DNA from: Betaproteobacteria bacterium
GTDB taxonomy: Bacteria > Pseudomonadota > Gammaproteobacteria > Burkholderiales > JACQAP01
DNA: 64,000 nt
Assembly (NCBI GenBank): GCA_016194905.1
Contig: JACQAP010000021.1
Coordinates: 62,001-126,000 of the forward strand
Reading direction: 5' to 3'
Part shown: positions 1 to 9,654 of the stretch, piece after piece
Position numbering within the stretch: position 1 is the stretch's first letter
Layout: every line of letters begins with the position of its first letter
Notes under the pieces: generated by a model
The model's input: the letters and a program-made list of their open reading frames with translations, nothing else
Told to the model about the DNA's origin: nothing
The model's database searches: none
Position numbers and translations under genes: made by a program

Positions 1-2295
1 GACGATGATCGGGCTCGCGACCGCATTGATAACGTCATCCAGAAAATGGCGCCCGTCGGCAACTGCCAGCTCGGCCTTCTCGCGCGCGGCATTACTTTCC
101 AGGTTTTCCAGGGCGAAGGAAATATTCGGGCCGAGCCGATTGAGCAGCCCCAGCAGTTCCGCGTCGAAGGCACCGGGCTCCCTGGCGTATAGATGGAGCG
201 CACCTTTCGGTTTGCCGAGCACGACGAGCGGAAAGGTCGCGGCGGAGCGCAGTCCGGCCTGAAGCAGAAGTTCGCGCCCGGATATCTGCTCTTCGTTGCC
301 GACGTCGTTGCAGATGAAGACCCTGCCGCTCGCCAGCGCAATCGCCGACGCAGTGCGGCCTTCCGGGAGTGCCGGGTCCATCGAAGAGAACAGCTGCGAG
401 GCGAGTGTCCGATCATCACCGCTGTGCGCGACGGTTTCCATGCGCTTCGTCGTTTCATCGAGCATTGCGAACCGTACGAAGTCGATGCCGCCGCGCGCAG
501 CCAGCATGTCGCATACCACGCGGAACAATGCATCGCGCGCCGGCAGGCGTGCGATGACTTCGTTGACTTCGGACAGGATCGAGTAGTAGTTGCGTAATCG
601 CGATTCGCGTTGCGCCGCGATGATCTGATCCGTTACATCGCTGCCGACGCCGCGATAGCCCTGGAAAACGCCGTCGCTGCTGATTATCGGGTGTCCGCTG
701 ATCGACGCATAGCGAACCTCGCCATCCGGTCTTGTCCGCTTCAGGACCACATCGCGGAACGCGCGCCGCGCCAGCAGATCCTGCTCGTGCTGTTGGCGCG
801 CTTCCGGGGGCTCGAATTCGTTCGGCAGTTCGAAGCGGGTCTTGCCTACTGCTGCCGGCCCCGGCAGGCCGGCGTGATCGCGTGGCGACAGGGAAACGAA
901 CTTGAATCGCAGGTTTTCGTCCTGCTCCCAGTACCAGTCGGAAGAAAATTCAATGAGGCTGCGGAACCGAACTTCGCTGGCGCGCAAGGCGAGTTCGGTC
1001 TGCTTGATCTCGGTAATGTCGCGACCGATGCCGCGATAGCCGCGGAATCGACCATGCTCGTCGAAGATCGGATAGCCGCTGGTGGAGGTGATGCGAATTT
1101 CCCCCCGATTGTTGAACCGGGTAACCACCAGATCGCGAAACGGCTTGCGTTCCGCGAGAAGTCGATCGTGGGCGTTTTTTTCCTCATCCGATATTCCGGC
1201 ATGAGGAATCTCCCACCGCGTCATGCCGATCTGATTCGACGCAACCGTGCCTGCATTCTGGTTGGCGTCATAATAACGGCTCGCGCCCAGACTCTTGAAG
1301 CGCAGGTTCTCGTCCTGCTCCCAGTACCACTCCGCTGAAAGCTCCGACAATTGCCGGTATCGATCCACGTTGCGGCGCATGTCGTGCAGCGCGCCGGCGC
1401 GCTCGGCGTTGACTCCGGCGACAAGAAGCGTGGTAAACGACGTAATGGCGAGAAAGACGTGCAACAGGATCAGATTGACGCCCGGATCGCCGATCGCGAA
1501 GGGACCGGTGCCGTGGGCGGTTTGCCAGATTGCAGTGACGAACAGGACGACGCTCGCAATCGTGGAGTGGCGAAGCGGGCAAGTCGCCGCAAGTAATACT
1601 GCACATGGCAGCAACGCATAAGTCGCGCGTTCGATGCTGAGTGGCGAGCCCAGCCAGCCGTGAAACACAATCTGCGCCGCCATCGTCTGCGCGGCGAGCA
1701 GGCCGATTGCCCGCCAGGTGGATGCTTGCCGCAAATTCAGCACCGGGTTCGCCGCCCACGCCAGGATAAGCGGGGTAATCAAGAGAATGCCGAGGGCGTC
1801 CCCCAGCCACCATACCAGCCAGGTTTTTCCGAATTCGGCAGCCGGCAGCGCGCCGGCAACCCACAAGCTGAAAGGACCTATCGTTGCGGCGATGATCGGA
1901 CTTGCCGCCACGCCGAAAATCATCAGCGCGCCGGCATCGCGCAGACGTTCGAGTTTCGGATCCATGCCGGCCCAGCGCGTCAGAGCCCACCGGCCGGCGC
2001 ACGCTTCAAGCGAATTGCCGATGGAGACGCCGATTGCGCTGCCGAACTGACCGGTATGCCAGAAATTCACCGCGAAGGCTCCAAGCGCGACTGCCGGCAG
2101 TGTCCGCGGTCCCCACAGCAGGAGTGAGGCCAGGGCAATCCCGGACGGCGCCCAGACCGAAGTCGCGATGTGATGGAAGAAGGCGAATTGCAATCCGGCG
2201 ATGCCCGCGGCGATGTAGGCGAGTGCTACCGCTGCGTTGAGCGCGAGGTCGCGAACGCCCCACGGGAGCTTTAAGGAGGAAAAGTCGGCGTTCAT
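1..2295 (-). CDS. MASE1-PAS-PAS-GAF membrane sensor protein, C-terminus cut by window edge
   Basis: Translating the minus strand from the ATG at 2295 gives an uninterrupted frame to base 1, so 765 residues are present and the end is missing. Residues about 10-300 form a run of hydrophobic helices typical of the MASE1 sensory domain. Two tandem PAS domains follow (about 315-440 and 450-565), each opening with the same WYWEQDENLRF stretch, which suggests duplication. A GAF domain follows (about 575-725), and a further PAS-like segment begins at the edge. Such proteins end in a histidine kinase, GGDEF or EAL output domain; that part lies outside the window, so the output is unknown. The Shine-Dalgarno is weak. 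It lies downstream of a thioesterase gene on the same strand with a gap of about 70 bp. Confidence 0.8.
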   Translation of the reverse strand, partial: MNADFSSLKLPWGVRDLALNAAVALAYIAAGIAGLQFAFFHHIATSVWAPSGIALASLLLWGPRTLPAVALGAFAVNFWHTGQFGSAIGVSIGNSLEACAGRWALTRWAGMDPKLERLRDAGALMIFGVAASPIIAATIGPFSLWVAGALPAAEFGKTWLVWWLGDALGILLITPLILAWAANPVLNLRQASTWRAIGLLAAQTMAAQIVFHGWLGSPLSIERATYALLPCAVLLAATCPLRHSTIASVVLFVTAIWQTAHGTGPFAIGDPGVNLILLHVFLAITSFTTLLVAGVNAERAGALHDMRRNVDRYRQLSELSAEWYWEQDENLRFKSLGASRYYDANQNAGTVASNQIGMTRWEIPHAGISDEEKNAHDRLLAERKPFRDLVVTRFNNRGEIRITSTSGYPIFDEHGRFRGYRGIGRDITEIKQTELALRASEVRFRSLIEFSSDWYWEQDENLRFKFVSLSPRDHAGLPGPAAVGKTRFELPNEFEPPEARQQHEQDLLARRAFRDVVLKRTRPDGEVRYASISGHPIISSDGVFQGYRGVGSDVTDQIIAAQRESRLRNYYSILSEVNEVIARLPARDALFRVVCDMLAARGGIDFVRFAMLDETTKRMETVAHSGDDRTLASQLFSSMDPALPEGRTASAIALASGRVFICNDVGNEEQISGRELLLQAGLRSAATFPLVVLGKPKGALHLYAREPGAFDAELLGLLNRLGPNISFALENLESNAAREKAELAVADGRHFLDDVINAVASPIIV

Positions 2296-2366
2296 GAAGC
2301 GATAGGCCAGCCTTGTATGCGCTTGCGTCTTTTGCCGAAAAAAAGAGTACGCCCTTCCGCTGGCGG

Positions 2367-2795
2367 CTACCTGGCGGCGCGAGCCGCTTTCTCCGCTACC
2401 TTGCTGCGAAATCGCGCGGCGTCGATTACAAATCTTTCGTGCGTGCCTTGGGAAATCCTTTCCATTCCGTCATGCGCCTCGACGTGAAAACGGATTCTTC
2501 TGCCGTCCACTTCCGTCAGGCGGACATTGACCGTCACCGTCATTCCCGGAGGTGTGGCGGCCTCATGTGAAACATTCACATGCGTGCCCAGCGATTGTTC
2601 GGCGGGCCAGTCCAGGTGCGGCCGCAATGTCTCAACGCATGCCCATTCCAGCAAACCGACCATGAAACCGGTTGCGAATACTTCCGGCATTTCCCGGAAC
2701 ATTTCGGACTCCGGATAGAGATGCGGCACCGTTTTGGTCGCCGGAATCCGGAATTGGAAGGTGTGCGTAAGTCCGGGCTGCAGCGTATCTTTCAT
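2367..2795 (-). CDS. FlK-like hotdog-fold thioesterase
   Basis: A 142-residue cytoplasmic protein. The segment around residues 40-60 (ATGFMVGLLEWACVE) resembles the active-site helix of fluoroacetyl-CoA thioesterase FlK-like hotdog proteins, and the strands after it (HVNVSHEAATPPGMTVTV) fit the same fold. Family members hydrolyse small acyl-CoA esters; in most bacteria the substrate is unknown and is probably not fluoroacetyl-CoA. The gene lies between gspE-like and MASE1 genes on the same strand, with no obvious link to either. Start chosen at the only ATG before the conserved region. The family call is by motif recall; the substrate is not predictable. Confidence 0.7.
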   Translation of the reverse strand: MKDTLQPGLTHTFQFRIPATKTVPHLYPESEMFREMPEVFATGFMVGLLEWACVETLRPHLDWPAEQSLGTHVNVSHEAATPPGMTVTVNVRLTEVDGRRIRFHVEAHDGMERISQGTHERFVIDAARFRSKVAEKAARAAR

Positions 2796-2922
2796 GATTT
2801 GCGTGTGAATGGATGGTTAACGGCGTAGACCGGCGATTCTATAATTTCGCCGGGGGACTATTCGACGAGAAGGCAAGGCTTGCCCAGGATGCTACCGGCA
2901 CAACGCACCGACGGCGGGGCGA

Positions 2923-4806
2923 TCAGGCCCGGTGATTCTTTCTGCGATCTCCGCTCAGCGGAGGCGCGACCTTGAGAATTTCGTCCACGGTCGTGATTCC
3001 CGCGGCGATCTTCACGGCGCCAGAAATCCTCAGCGGTTTCATGCCATCCCGATAGGCCTGATCGCGTATCAACGTGAAATCGGCGTCTGCAGTGATCAAC
3101 GGGCGCTGCGCTGCCGACATGAGCAAGATTTCGTAGATTCCAATCCGACCGGAATATCCGGTCATCCGGCATTCGAGGCAGCCTTTCGCGTAGTACATCT
3201 GCTGCGGCTTTTCCGATTGCCAGGGCGCAATCAGCATATTCCAGGTTTCCGCGTCGATCTCGGCGGCCTCGCGGCAGTGGGGGCAGAGCGTGCGCACCAG
3301 GCGTTGCGCCATGACGCCGAGAATCGTCGAGTGGATCAGATACGGTGGCACACCGAGATCGAGCAGACGCGTAATGGCGGACGGTGAATCGTTCGTGTGC
3401 AAGGTAGACAGCACCAGGTGCCCGGTCAATGCAGCTTGAATCGCCATATCGGCGGTTTCCAGGTCTCGAATTTCTCCGACCATCACGATGTCCGGATCCT
3501 GGCGCATCAGGGTGCGAATGCCGGAAGAAAAATCGAGCCCGATTCCGGCCTGCACCTGCATCTGGTTGAACGTCGGCTCCACCATTTCGATCGGGTCTTC
3601 GATGGTGCAGACATTTACGTCCGGCAAGGCCAGCTGCTTCAGCGTCGAATAGAGCGTGGTTGTCTTGCCCGATCCTGTCGGCCCGGTCACCAAAACGATG
3701 CCATGCGGATGCGTTACTGCCTTTTGCCAGCGGTCTCGGTCCTCATCGGAGAAACCCAACTCCTTGAAGTCCTTGACGATCACGTCCGGATTGAAAATCC
3801 GCATGACCAGCTTTTCCCCGAATGCAGTCGGCATGGTCGACAGACGCAGTTCGATTTCCTCGCCTTCGGAGGTGCGGGTCTTGATGCGGCCATCCTGCGG
3901 ACGCCGTTTTTCGACCACGTCCATGCGTCCCAGAATCTTGATGCGGCTCGTCATGGCGGCGACTACCGGCGTCGGAATCTGGTAGACCTGGTGCAGTACG
4001 CCGTCGATGCGGAAGCGCACGTTGGCCACATCACGCCGTGGCTCGACGTGAATATCGCTGGCACCTTCATCGAACGCATACTGCAGCAGCCAGTCCACCA
4101 GTCGCACGACATGCTGGTCGTTGGCGTCGAGTTTGCCGCTGCTGCCGAGCTGGACCAACTGCTCGAAGTTGGTGATGTCGGAAAGTGCCGCGCCATGCAG
4201 TTCGCTGGCGCTCTTGACCGAGCGCGCGAGATTGTAAAACTCCACCAGAAAGCCGTTGATGTCCTGCGGATTGGCGATGACCCTTCTGATTTCCAACCGC
4301 ATGATGCGCGCCAGTTCTGCCTCCCACTCGCGAACATAAGGTTCGCACGTGGCAATCACCACTTCGGTGGCGCTGACGCTGACCGGCAGAATTTTGAATC
4401 GCTCGGCGTAGGCGTTCGACACTATCTTGGTAACGGCGGCGAAGTCGATCTTGAAAGGATCGATGTGCAGATAGGGAAGCCCGACCTTGCTGGCCATCCA
4501 CTCGGTCAAGACTTCAAGGGTCAGCAGCTTCTTGGGATTGCGCGGATCTTTCCATTTCTGATCCGCGAGAATCATCAGCGGATGAAGGTCGCTGCTGCGC
4601 AGATTGCGGCGCAGTGCGACCAGTTTCTCGGCAGTATCCTGGGATATCAGCTTGTCAGCGACCAGATCGGCGAGCAACTGATCGAGCGTGAGCTTCTTGT
4701 CCGGCTGCTTCTGGGTTTTCCCGGGAGCAGCCGGTGGCGGGTTCGACGAAGGGGTTTGCTTTCGCGTGTCGGCTTGAGATGCTGGGGCTGGCGTATTGGC
4801 AGGCAT
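2923..4806 (-). CDS. gspE: GspE/PilB-type secretion ATPase
   Basis: A 627-residue hexameric traffic ATPase of the type II secretion / type IV pilus assembly family. After a Pro/Gln-rich N-terminus (1-38), an N-terminal MshEN-like domain covers about 40-200. The ATPase core has Walker A GPTGSGKT at 375-382, an Asp box with TIEDPIE near 401, Walker B at 439-448 (DIVMVGEIRD) and the His box LSTLHTND near 466. A zinc-binding pair CPHC (508-511) and CLEC (543-546) is typical of GspE and PilB. It is longer than classical GspE (about 500 residues) because of the extended N-terminus. No other secretion or pilus genes are in view, so whether it serves a secretion system or a pilus is open. Confidence 0.88.
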   Translation of the reverse strand: MPANTPAPASQADTRKQTPSSNPPPAAPGKTQKQPDKKLTLDQLLADLVADKLISQDTAEKLVALRRNLRSSDLHPLMILADQKWKDPRNPKKLLTLEVLTEWMASKVGLPYLHIDPFKIDFAAVTKIVSNAYAERFKILPVSVSATEVVIATCEPYVREWEAELARIMRLEIRRVIANPQDINGFLVEFYNLARSVKSASELHGAALSDITNFEQLVQLGSSGKLDANDQHVVRLVDWLLQYAFDEGASDIHVEPRRDVANVRFRIDGVLHQVYQIPTPVVAAMTSRIKILGRMDVVEKRRPQDGRIKTRTSEGEEIELRLSTMPTAFGEKLVMRIFNPDVIVKDFKELGFSDEDRDRWQKAVTHPHGIVLVTGPTGSGKTTTLYSTLKQLALPDVNVCTIEDPIEMVEPTFNQMQVQAGIGLDFSSGIRTLMRQDPDIVMVGEIRDLETADMAIQAALTGHLVLSTLHTNDSPSAITRLLDLGVPPYLIHSTILGVMAQRLVRTLCPHCREAAEIDAETWNMLIAPWQSEKPQQMYYAKGCLECRMTGYSGRIGIYEILLMSAAQRPLITADADFTLIRDQAYRDGMKPLRISGAVKIAAGITTVDEILKVAPPLSGDRRKNHRA

Positions 4807-4991
4807 GATTTTTCGCGGTGTCTCACTGCACTATAAACCTGAGAACATTCGCCTCCAACTCGCGGCTGATCGATCGAACGCTGATGAGTGTGCTGATTCC
4901 TCAGCTTACCGCCTCATAATAGTGCATCTAACCGAGGGAAGGAAGTTAGCTGGTAGCCTGAATGACCGGGATGCATCCCTGCCGCAGACAG

Positions 4992-5022
4992 GAGGCGGCA
5001 TGCCTGCGCCGCCTCTTTTTTT
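4992..5022 (+). terminator. Rho-independent terminator without an upstream plus-strand gene
   Basis: An 8-bp GC stem (GAGGCGGC / GCCGCCTC) is followed by seven T residues. Only the 5' flank of the minus-strand gspE-like gene lies before it, so no plus-strand coding gene explains it. The 300-base gap 4807-5106 holds this hairpin, a short palindrome (GGGATGCATCCC near 4968) and no convincing coding frame. It may end a small RNA or act as a leader attenuator for the exporter operon that starts at 5107. Confidence 0.75.
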
Positions 5023-5106
5023 GGATCGGGCGCACCTACTCAAAGTCGCCCGGTCCAACGGCGGGAGCTTCCGTCATAATGACGTCATTCTTACTGGTGA
5101 ATACGC

Positions 5107-6336
5107 GTGGATACGCCGGACCTGTCGAGGCTGAAAATAGATCGCACGAGAACTGCACCCGCCCGATCGCGTGCGGGCAGCCGCTGGAGGCGGCTGCTGG
5201 TGCCGGCATCGTTGGTGGTTGCTGCGCTCGTAGCAGCCGCGGTTGTTTACTACCGTCTAGCCGCCGCGCCGTCGGAAGTGGAAACGGTCACCGTGACGAT
5301 GGCATATCCTTCGCAAAGCTTCACCGTTCTGAATGCAACCGGTTACGTCGTGGCCCAACGCAAGGCCGCAGTGGCCTCGAAAGCGACCGGCCGCCTGATC
5401 TGGCTGGGTGTGCAAGAGGGCAGTCGCGTCAGGAGAGACGATGTCATCGCACGATTGGAAGACCTCGACGTCAAGGCCACGCGTGAGCAGGCGGCGGCTA
5501 ACGTACAGGTCGCGCGCGCCAACCTGGCACAGGGACAGGCGGAACAGAAGGATGCGGAAACCGCCCTCAGGCGCTCGCAGGGTCTGCTGGCGGAGGGTTT
5601 TGTGTCGCAGGCTTCTCACGACATCGCCGTGGCGCGCTACAACAAATCCACGGCCCAGATTGCCAGCCTGCAAGCCGCAATCGCCGCTGCGGCAGCGAAT
5701 TTGCGTGGCGCGCAGGTGGCGGTCGAGCAAACGCTCATCCGCGCGCCTTTCGATGGGGTCGTATTGACGAAGGCCGCAAACGTCGGGGACATCGTCACGC
5801 CTTTTTCGTCCGCGCTCGACAGTAAAGGTGCAGTGGTCACCATGGCCGATATGACGACGCTGGAAGTGGAGGCCGACGTATCCGAGTCCAGCCTTTCCAG
5901 GGTGCATATCGGCCAGCCCGTGGAGATCCAGCTGGACGCGTTACCGGACAAACGTTTTCGCGGCGAGGTCAGCCGTACGGTACCGACGGTCGATCGTTCC
6001 AAGGCCACGGTGATGACCAAGATCCGCTTCCTCGAGCCGGATGCGCGTGTGTTGCCGGAAATGAGTGCGAAGGCGGCGTTCTTGTCGAAGGAGGTCGACG
6101 ACGCCGAGCGGACGGCAAGGCCGGCGGTGAATCCGGCCGCGATTACAAACCGGGGCGGGCGCGACGTCGTGTTCGTGGTGAAAGAGGGCAAACTTGCTGA
6201 AATGCCGATCGAGACCGGCGCGAAGATCGGCGACCTGGTGGAGATCCGGCGCGGTCCGCAACCCGGCGAGAAGGTGGTGCTGAGGCCGCTTGAAAAACTG
6301 CACGACGGCACTGCAGTCAAGTCGGCGACCAAGTAG
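5107..6336 (+). CDS. Membrane fusion protein (HlyD/MacA-like) of an ABC exporter
   Basis: A 409-residue periplasmic adaptor. A single N-terminal membrane anchor lies at about residues 29-49, followed by a barrel-sandwich (lipoyl-like) half, a long alpha-helical hairpin rich in Ala/Gln (about 120-215), the second lipoyl half (TLIRAPFDGVVL) and beta-barrel domains. The GTG start at 5107 has a GGTGA ribosome site about 9 bases upstream. It is the first gene of an adaptor-ATPase-permease-permease operon and is directly abutted by the ATPase gene. By analogy with MacA it would connect the FtsX-type permeases to an outer-membrane channel, but no TolC-like gene is in the window. Substrate unknown. 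Confidence 0.88.
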   Translation: MDTPDLSRLKIDRTRTAPARSRAGSRWRRLLVPASLVVAALVAAAVVYYRLAAAPSEVETVTVTMAYPSQSFTVLNATGYVVAQRKAAVASKATGRLIWLGVQEGSRVRRDDVIARLEDLDVKATREQAAANVQVARANLAQGQAEQKDAETALRRSQGLLAEGFVSQASHDIAVARYNKSTAQIASLQAAIAAAAANLRGAQVAVEQTLIRAPFDGVVLTKAANVGDIVTPFSSALDSKGAVVTMADMTTLEVEADVSESSLSRVHIGQPVEIQLDALPDKRFRGEVSRTVPTVDRSKATVMTKIRFLEPDARVLPEMSAKAAFLSKEVDDAERTARPAVNPAAITNRGGRDVVFVVKEGKLAEMPIETGAKIGDLVEIRRGPQPGEKVVLRPLEKLHDGTAVKSATK

Positions 6337-7041
6337 ATGACAAGCGCGGCGATCGTAGAGCTACGCCATCTGTTCAAATCCTATCGGCGGGGAGGGCAGG
6401 TTGTCCCGGTACTTCACGATCTGAGCTTCGACATCGCGGAAGGTGAATTCCTGGCCCTGATGGGTCCTTCCGGCTCGGGCAAGAGCACCTTGCTCAATCT
6501 CATTGCCGGAATCGACAAGCCTGACAGCGGTGAATTGCGCATCGGCACAGAGGATATTTCCCGGCTGTCCGAGTCCGAACTTGCCGACTGGCGCGCGGCC
6601 AACATCGGCTTCATCTTCCAGTTTTATAACCTGATGCCGGTGCTCACCGCATTCGAGAATGTCGAGTTGCCGTTGCTGCTTACCGGTCTGGGTCGTCGCG
6701 ACAGGCGCGAGCGCGTCCAGCTTGCACTGGAGATGGTCAGCCTCGTTGACCGCGCGGCGCATTACCCTTCCGAGCTTTCCGGCGGACAGCAACAGCGTGT
6801 AGCCATTGCCCGCGCCATCATCACCGATCCTCTGCTCATCGTGGCCGATGAGCCGACCGGCGATCTGGACCGGGTGTCCGCCGCGGAAACTCTCGGATTG
6901 CTGGAACGGCTGAATCGCGAGATGGGGAAGACCATCGTGATGGTGACACACGATCAACGCGCCGCTGAGCGAGCCAGGGTGATCAAACACCTCGACAAGG
7001 GCGAACTGGTCGAGATCGCAGCGCCTGCTGTCGCCGTCTGA
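6337..7041 (+). CDS. ABC transporter ATP-binding protein (MacB/LolD family)
   Basis: A 234-residue nucleotide-binding subunit. Walker A GPSGSGKS at 43-50, Q-loop glutamine near 95, signature LSGGQ at 147-151, Walker B LLIVADE at 166-172 with catalytic Glu172, D-loop GDLD and switch histidine in VTHD are all present. The [13 protein letters not shown] segment is characteristic of the LolD/MacB ATPase subfamily, which works with FtsX-type mechanotransmission permeases. The ATG starts on the base after the adaptor stop codon, so translation is probably coupled. It should energise the two permeases encoded downstream. Confidence 0.92.
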   Translation: MTSAAIVELRHLFKSYRRGGQVVPVLHDLSFDIAEGEFLALMGPSGSGKSTLLNLIAGIDKPDSGELRIGTEDISRLSESELADWRAANIGFIFQFYNLMPVLTAFENVELPLLLTGLGRRDRRERVQLALEMVSLVDRAAHYPSELSGGQQQRVAIARAIITDPLLIVADEPTGDLDRVSAAETLGLLERLNREMGKTIVMVTHDQRAAERARVIKHLDKGELVEIAAPAVAV

Positions 7042-7090
7042 TCTCCCGGCGCTGCAAACGGTTCGTGCATTTCGGCCCCAAGATATTTCC

Positions 7091-8248
7091 ATGTACTTCC
7101 TGAAGCTGATCCTGCGCAATGCCCTGCGCCACAAGCTGCGCACAGGGCTGACCCTGCTCGGCATCTTCGTCGCCATTGTCGCCTTCGGTCTCTTGCGCAC
7201 GGTGGTGGAGTCCTGGTTTGCCGGAGCCGAGAATGCCTCGACCACCCGTCTTGTCACCCGGAATGCGATTTCCCTCGTGTTTTCCCTGCCGATCACCTAT
7301 GGCGAGCGCATCCGGCAGGTCGATGGGGTCGACCATGTCAGCCATGCCAACTGGTTCGGTGGAGTCTATGTCTCGGAGAGAAATTTCTTTCCGCAGTTTG
7401 CCGTGGATTCCGGAACCTACTTCCCGCTTTATCCGGAATATCGGATATCGCCCGAGGACATGAAGACTTTCCTGCACGATCGCAAAGGTTGCGTGGTCGG
7501 CCGCAAACTCGCGCTACAGCATGGTTTCAAGGTCGGCGATGTGGTGCCGTTGCGAGGGACCATTTTTCCCGGTACCTGGGAATTCGTGGTACGGGCGATC
7601 TATGATGGCGCGGACGCCAAGACCGATACGTCCCAGTTTTTCTTCCATTGGGATTACTTGAACGAAACCCTGAAGAAGACCGTCCCGCGCCGCGCCAATA
7701 CGGTGGGCGTCTACATAGTAGGCATCGATCAGGCCAGCCGCGCGGCATCAGTCAGTTCGGTCATCGATCAGATGTTCAGGAACTCACTGGCCGAAACGCT
7801 GACGGAAACCGAAAAGGCATTCCAGCTGGGATTCGTCGCCATGACCGAGGCGATCGTGGTGGCTATCCAGATCGTTTCCTTCCTTGTGATTTTCATCATC
7901 ATGGCGGTCATGGCGAACACCATGGCGATGACGGCGCGCGAGCGCCTTTCGGAATACGCAACGATGAAAGCACTCGGTTTTGGACCGGCCCGGCTGCTGG
8001 CGCTGATTTTCGGCGAATCTCTCGCAATCGCCCTGGCAGGAGCCGCTGCTGGCATCACCGCCACGTTTCCCGTGGCGGATTGGTTTGCAGCCAAAATGGG
8101 AACGCTGTTTCCCGTATTCGGCGTCTCGCGGGCCACTGTGATCATGCAGTTGGCAGCCGTCCTGCTGGTTGGCACGGTTGCCGCGCTGTTCCCCGGTTTA
8201 CGTGCGGCCCGCTTGCGCATCGTCGACGGTCTCAGGAACATCGGCTAG
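7091..8248 (+). CDS. FtsX-type ABC permease (first of two)
   Basis: A 385-residue inner-membrane permease with the MacB/FtsX layout: one N-terminal transmembrane helix (about 18-36), a large periplasmic MacB_PCD-like domain (about 40-250), then three C-terminal helices (about 255-280, 305-335, 350-375). The conserved ARERLSEYATMKALGFGP segment, which couples to the ATPase, precedes TM3. It is followed 24 bp later by a second permease of the same architecture, so the transporter probably uses a heterodimer. The family drives periplasmic substrates outward or extracts lipids rather than importing them. Confidence 0.88.
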   Translation: MYFLKLILRNALRHKLRTGLTLLGIFVAIVAFGLLRTVVESWFAGAENASTTRLVTRNAISLVFSLPITYGERIRQVDGVDHVSHANWFGGVYVSERNFFPQFAVDSGTYFPLYPEYRISPEDMKTFLHDRKGCVVGRKLALQHGFKVGDVVPLRGTIFPGTWEFVVRAIYDGADAKTDTSQFFFHWDYLNETLKKTVPRRANTVGVYIVGIDQASRAASVSSVIDQMFRNSLAETLTETEKAFQLGFVAMTEAIVVAIQIVSFLVIFIIMAVMANTMAMTARERLSEYATMKALGFGPARLLALIFGESLAIALAGAAAGITATFPVADWFAAKMGTLFPVFGVSRATVIMQLAAVLLVGTVAALFPGLRAARLRIVDGLRNIG

Positions 8249-8272
8249 CAGCCCGATCGCATTGACCCCGCC

Positions 8273-9439
8273 ATGGTCATTCCGTTTTCCTATGCCGCCA
8301 AGAATCTGTCCGCGCGCAAGCTGACGACGGCCCTCACCGCCGCTGGCATGGCACTGGTGGTGTTCGTGTTCGCCACCGTGCTGATGCTGCAGGAAGGCCT
8401 CAAGAAAACGCTGGTCGACACCGGATCCCCGGACAATGTCGTGGTAACGCGGCGCTCGTCGGGAACGGAAGTGCAAAGTGGCATCGACCGCGCGCAGGCC
8501 GGGGTCGTGGAAAGTCAGCCGGAGATTGCATACGGCCCGGACGGTCAGGTGAGGGTATCGAAGGAAATGGTCGTGCTGATCACCCTGCAGAAGCGCGATT
8601 CGGACAAACCGTCCAACGTGATCATCCGCGGCCTCGGAGCGAAGGGCCGGGATTTACGTCCCCAGGTGCGCATCGTGCAGGGTCGGATGTTCCGGCCGGG
8701 TTCTTCGGAGATCATCGCGGGCCGCAGCATTGCGGAGCGCTTTCGCGGCGCCGGGGTCGGCGAGCAACTGCGCTTCGGCATGCGCGATTGGGTCGTGGTC
8801 GGGACGTTCGACGCGAACAAGAGCGGCTTCGATTCGGAAATATGGGGAGATGTCGAGCAGCTCATGCAGGCCTTCCGCCGGCCGGTGTTTTCTTCGCTGA
8901 TCCTGAAATTGAGCGATTCAGCCCGGTTCGACAGCCTCAAGCTGCGTCTTGAATCCGATCCGAGGCTCACGGTGGAAGCCAAGCGCGAATCGGTATTTTA
9001 TGCGGAGCAATCCGAAGTGCTGGCGAACTTCATCGGTTATCTCGGACTGACGTTGTCGGTCATCTTCTCGATTGGGGCGACCATCGGCGCGATGATCACC
9101 ATGTATGCGTCGGTGGCAAGCCGGACAGCGGAAATCGGCACATTGCGTGCGCTCGGTTTCCGCAGCAGCGGCATTCTCATGGTATTTCTTCTGGAAGCCC
9201 TGCTGCTCGGGCTGGTCGGGGGCAGCATCGGACTGATACTCGCCTCTTTCATGCAGTTCCTGACGATCTCGACGATGAACTGGCAATCCTTCGCCGAACT
9301 GGCATTCTCGTTCACGCTCAATCCCGCGATCGTCGCCAAGTCGCTGGCCTTCGCCCTGTCCATGGGGTTGCTGGGTGGTTTTCTGCCGGCGGTGCGAGCG
9401 TCGCGCCTGAACATCGTCGACGCGCTGCGCGCGCCTTAG
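8273..9439 (+). CDS. FtsX-type ABC permease (second of two)
   Basis: A 388-residue paralogue of the preceding permease with the same order: N-terminal helix, periplasmic domain (about 45-260) and three C-terminal helices. The coupling motif is SRTAEIGTLRALGF. It is the last gene of the adaptor-ATPase-permease-permease unit (5107-9439). The separate adaptor and two separate FtsX permeases resemble DevBCA/MacAB-type exporters rather than LolCDE, because a HlyD-type adaptor is present. No terminator was seen before the repeat at 9468. Confidence 0.88.
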   Translation: MVIPFSYAAKNLSARKLTTALTAAGMALVVFVFATVLMLQEGLKKTLVDTGSPDNVVVTRRSSGTEVQSGIDRAQAGVVESQPEIAYGPDGQVRVSKEMVVLITLQKRDSDKPSNVIIRGLGAKGRDLRPQVRIVQGRMFRPGSSEIIAGRSIAERFRGAGVGEQLRFGMRDWVVVGTFDANKSGFDSEIWGDVEQLMQAFRRPVFSSLILKLSDSARFDSLKLRLESDPRLTVEAKRESVFYAEQSEVLANFIGYLGLTLSVIFSIGATIGAMITMYASVASRTAEIGTLRALGFRSSGILMVFLLEALLLGLVGGSIGLILASFMQFLTISTMNWQSFAELAFSFTLNPAIVAKSLAFALSMGLLGGFLPAVRASRLNIVDALRAP

Positions 9440-9467
9440 AGCTGAGCCGGCCACGGGCCGGCGATAG

Positions 9468-9632
9468 AAGCGTCGACACAGAGGCCTCAGAGGAAAGACA
9501 AGAGAGGTCGCAGAGGAGATCAGAATAATATGCTCGGTACCCGGGAATAGACTCCGAGAAGCAGCCAATATTCTGTTTGTCTCCGTGCACTCTCTTGCTT
9601 TTCCTCCGCGTCCTCCGCGTCAACGCTCTTAT
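9468..9632. repeat. Inverted-repeat element, GACGC-AGAGG family (diverged copy)
   Basis: The left arm (about 9468-9520, cagaggcctcagaggaaag) and the reverse complement of the right arm (about 9580-9632, ending cctccgcgtcaacgctct) share the pattern GCGTtGACgCaGAGGnCgCaGAGGAAA. It fills most of the 215-bp gap between the permease and Nudix genes, which converge here. Similar arms recur at 18125, 32931 and 38919. Confidence 0.5.
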
Positions 9633-9654
9633 CGCCGGCCTGCGGCCGGCTGGG

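Noticed and set aside
3397-4836. Long plus-strand open frame of 479 codons opposite the gspE-like gene
   Set aside because: It is the antisense of a clear traffic ATPase with intact Walker and zinc motifs; its own translation is His/Arg/Gln-rich with no domain.
4900-5022. Signal recognition particle RNA (4.5S) because of GGAAGGAAG
   Set aside because: The surrounding bases cannot form the conserved SRP hairpin; only the short motif is shared.
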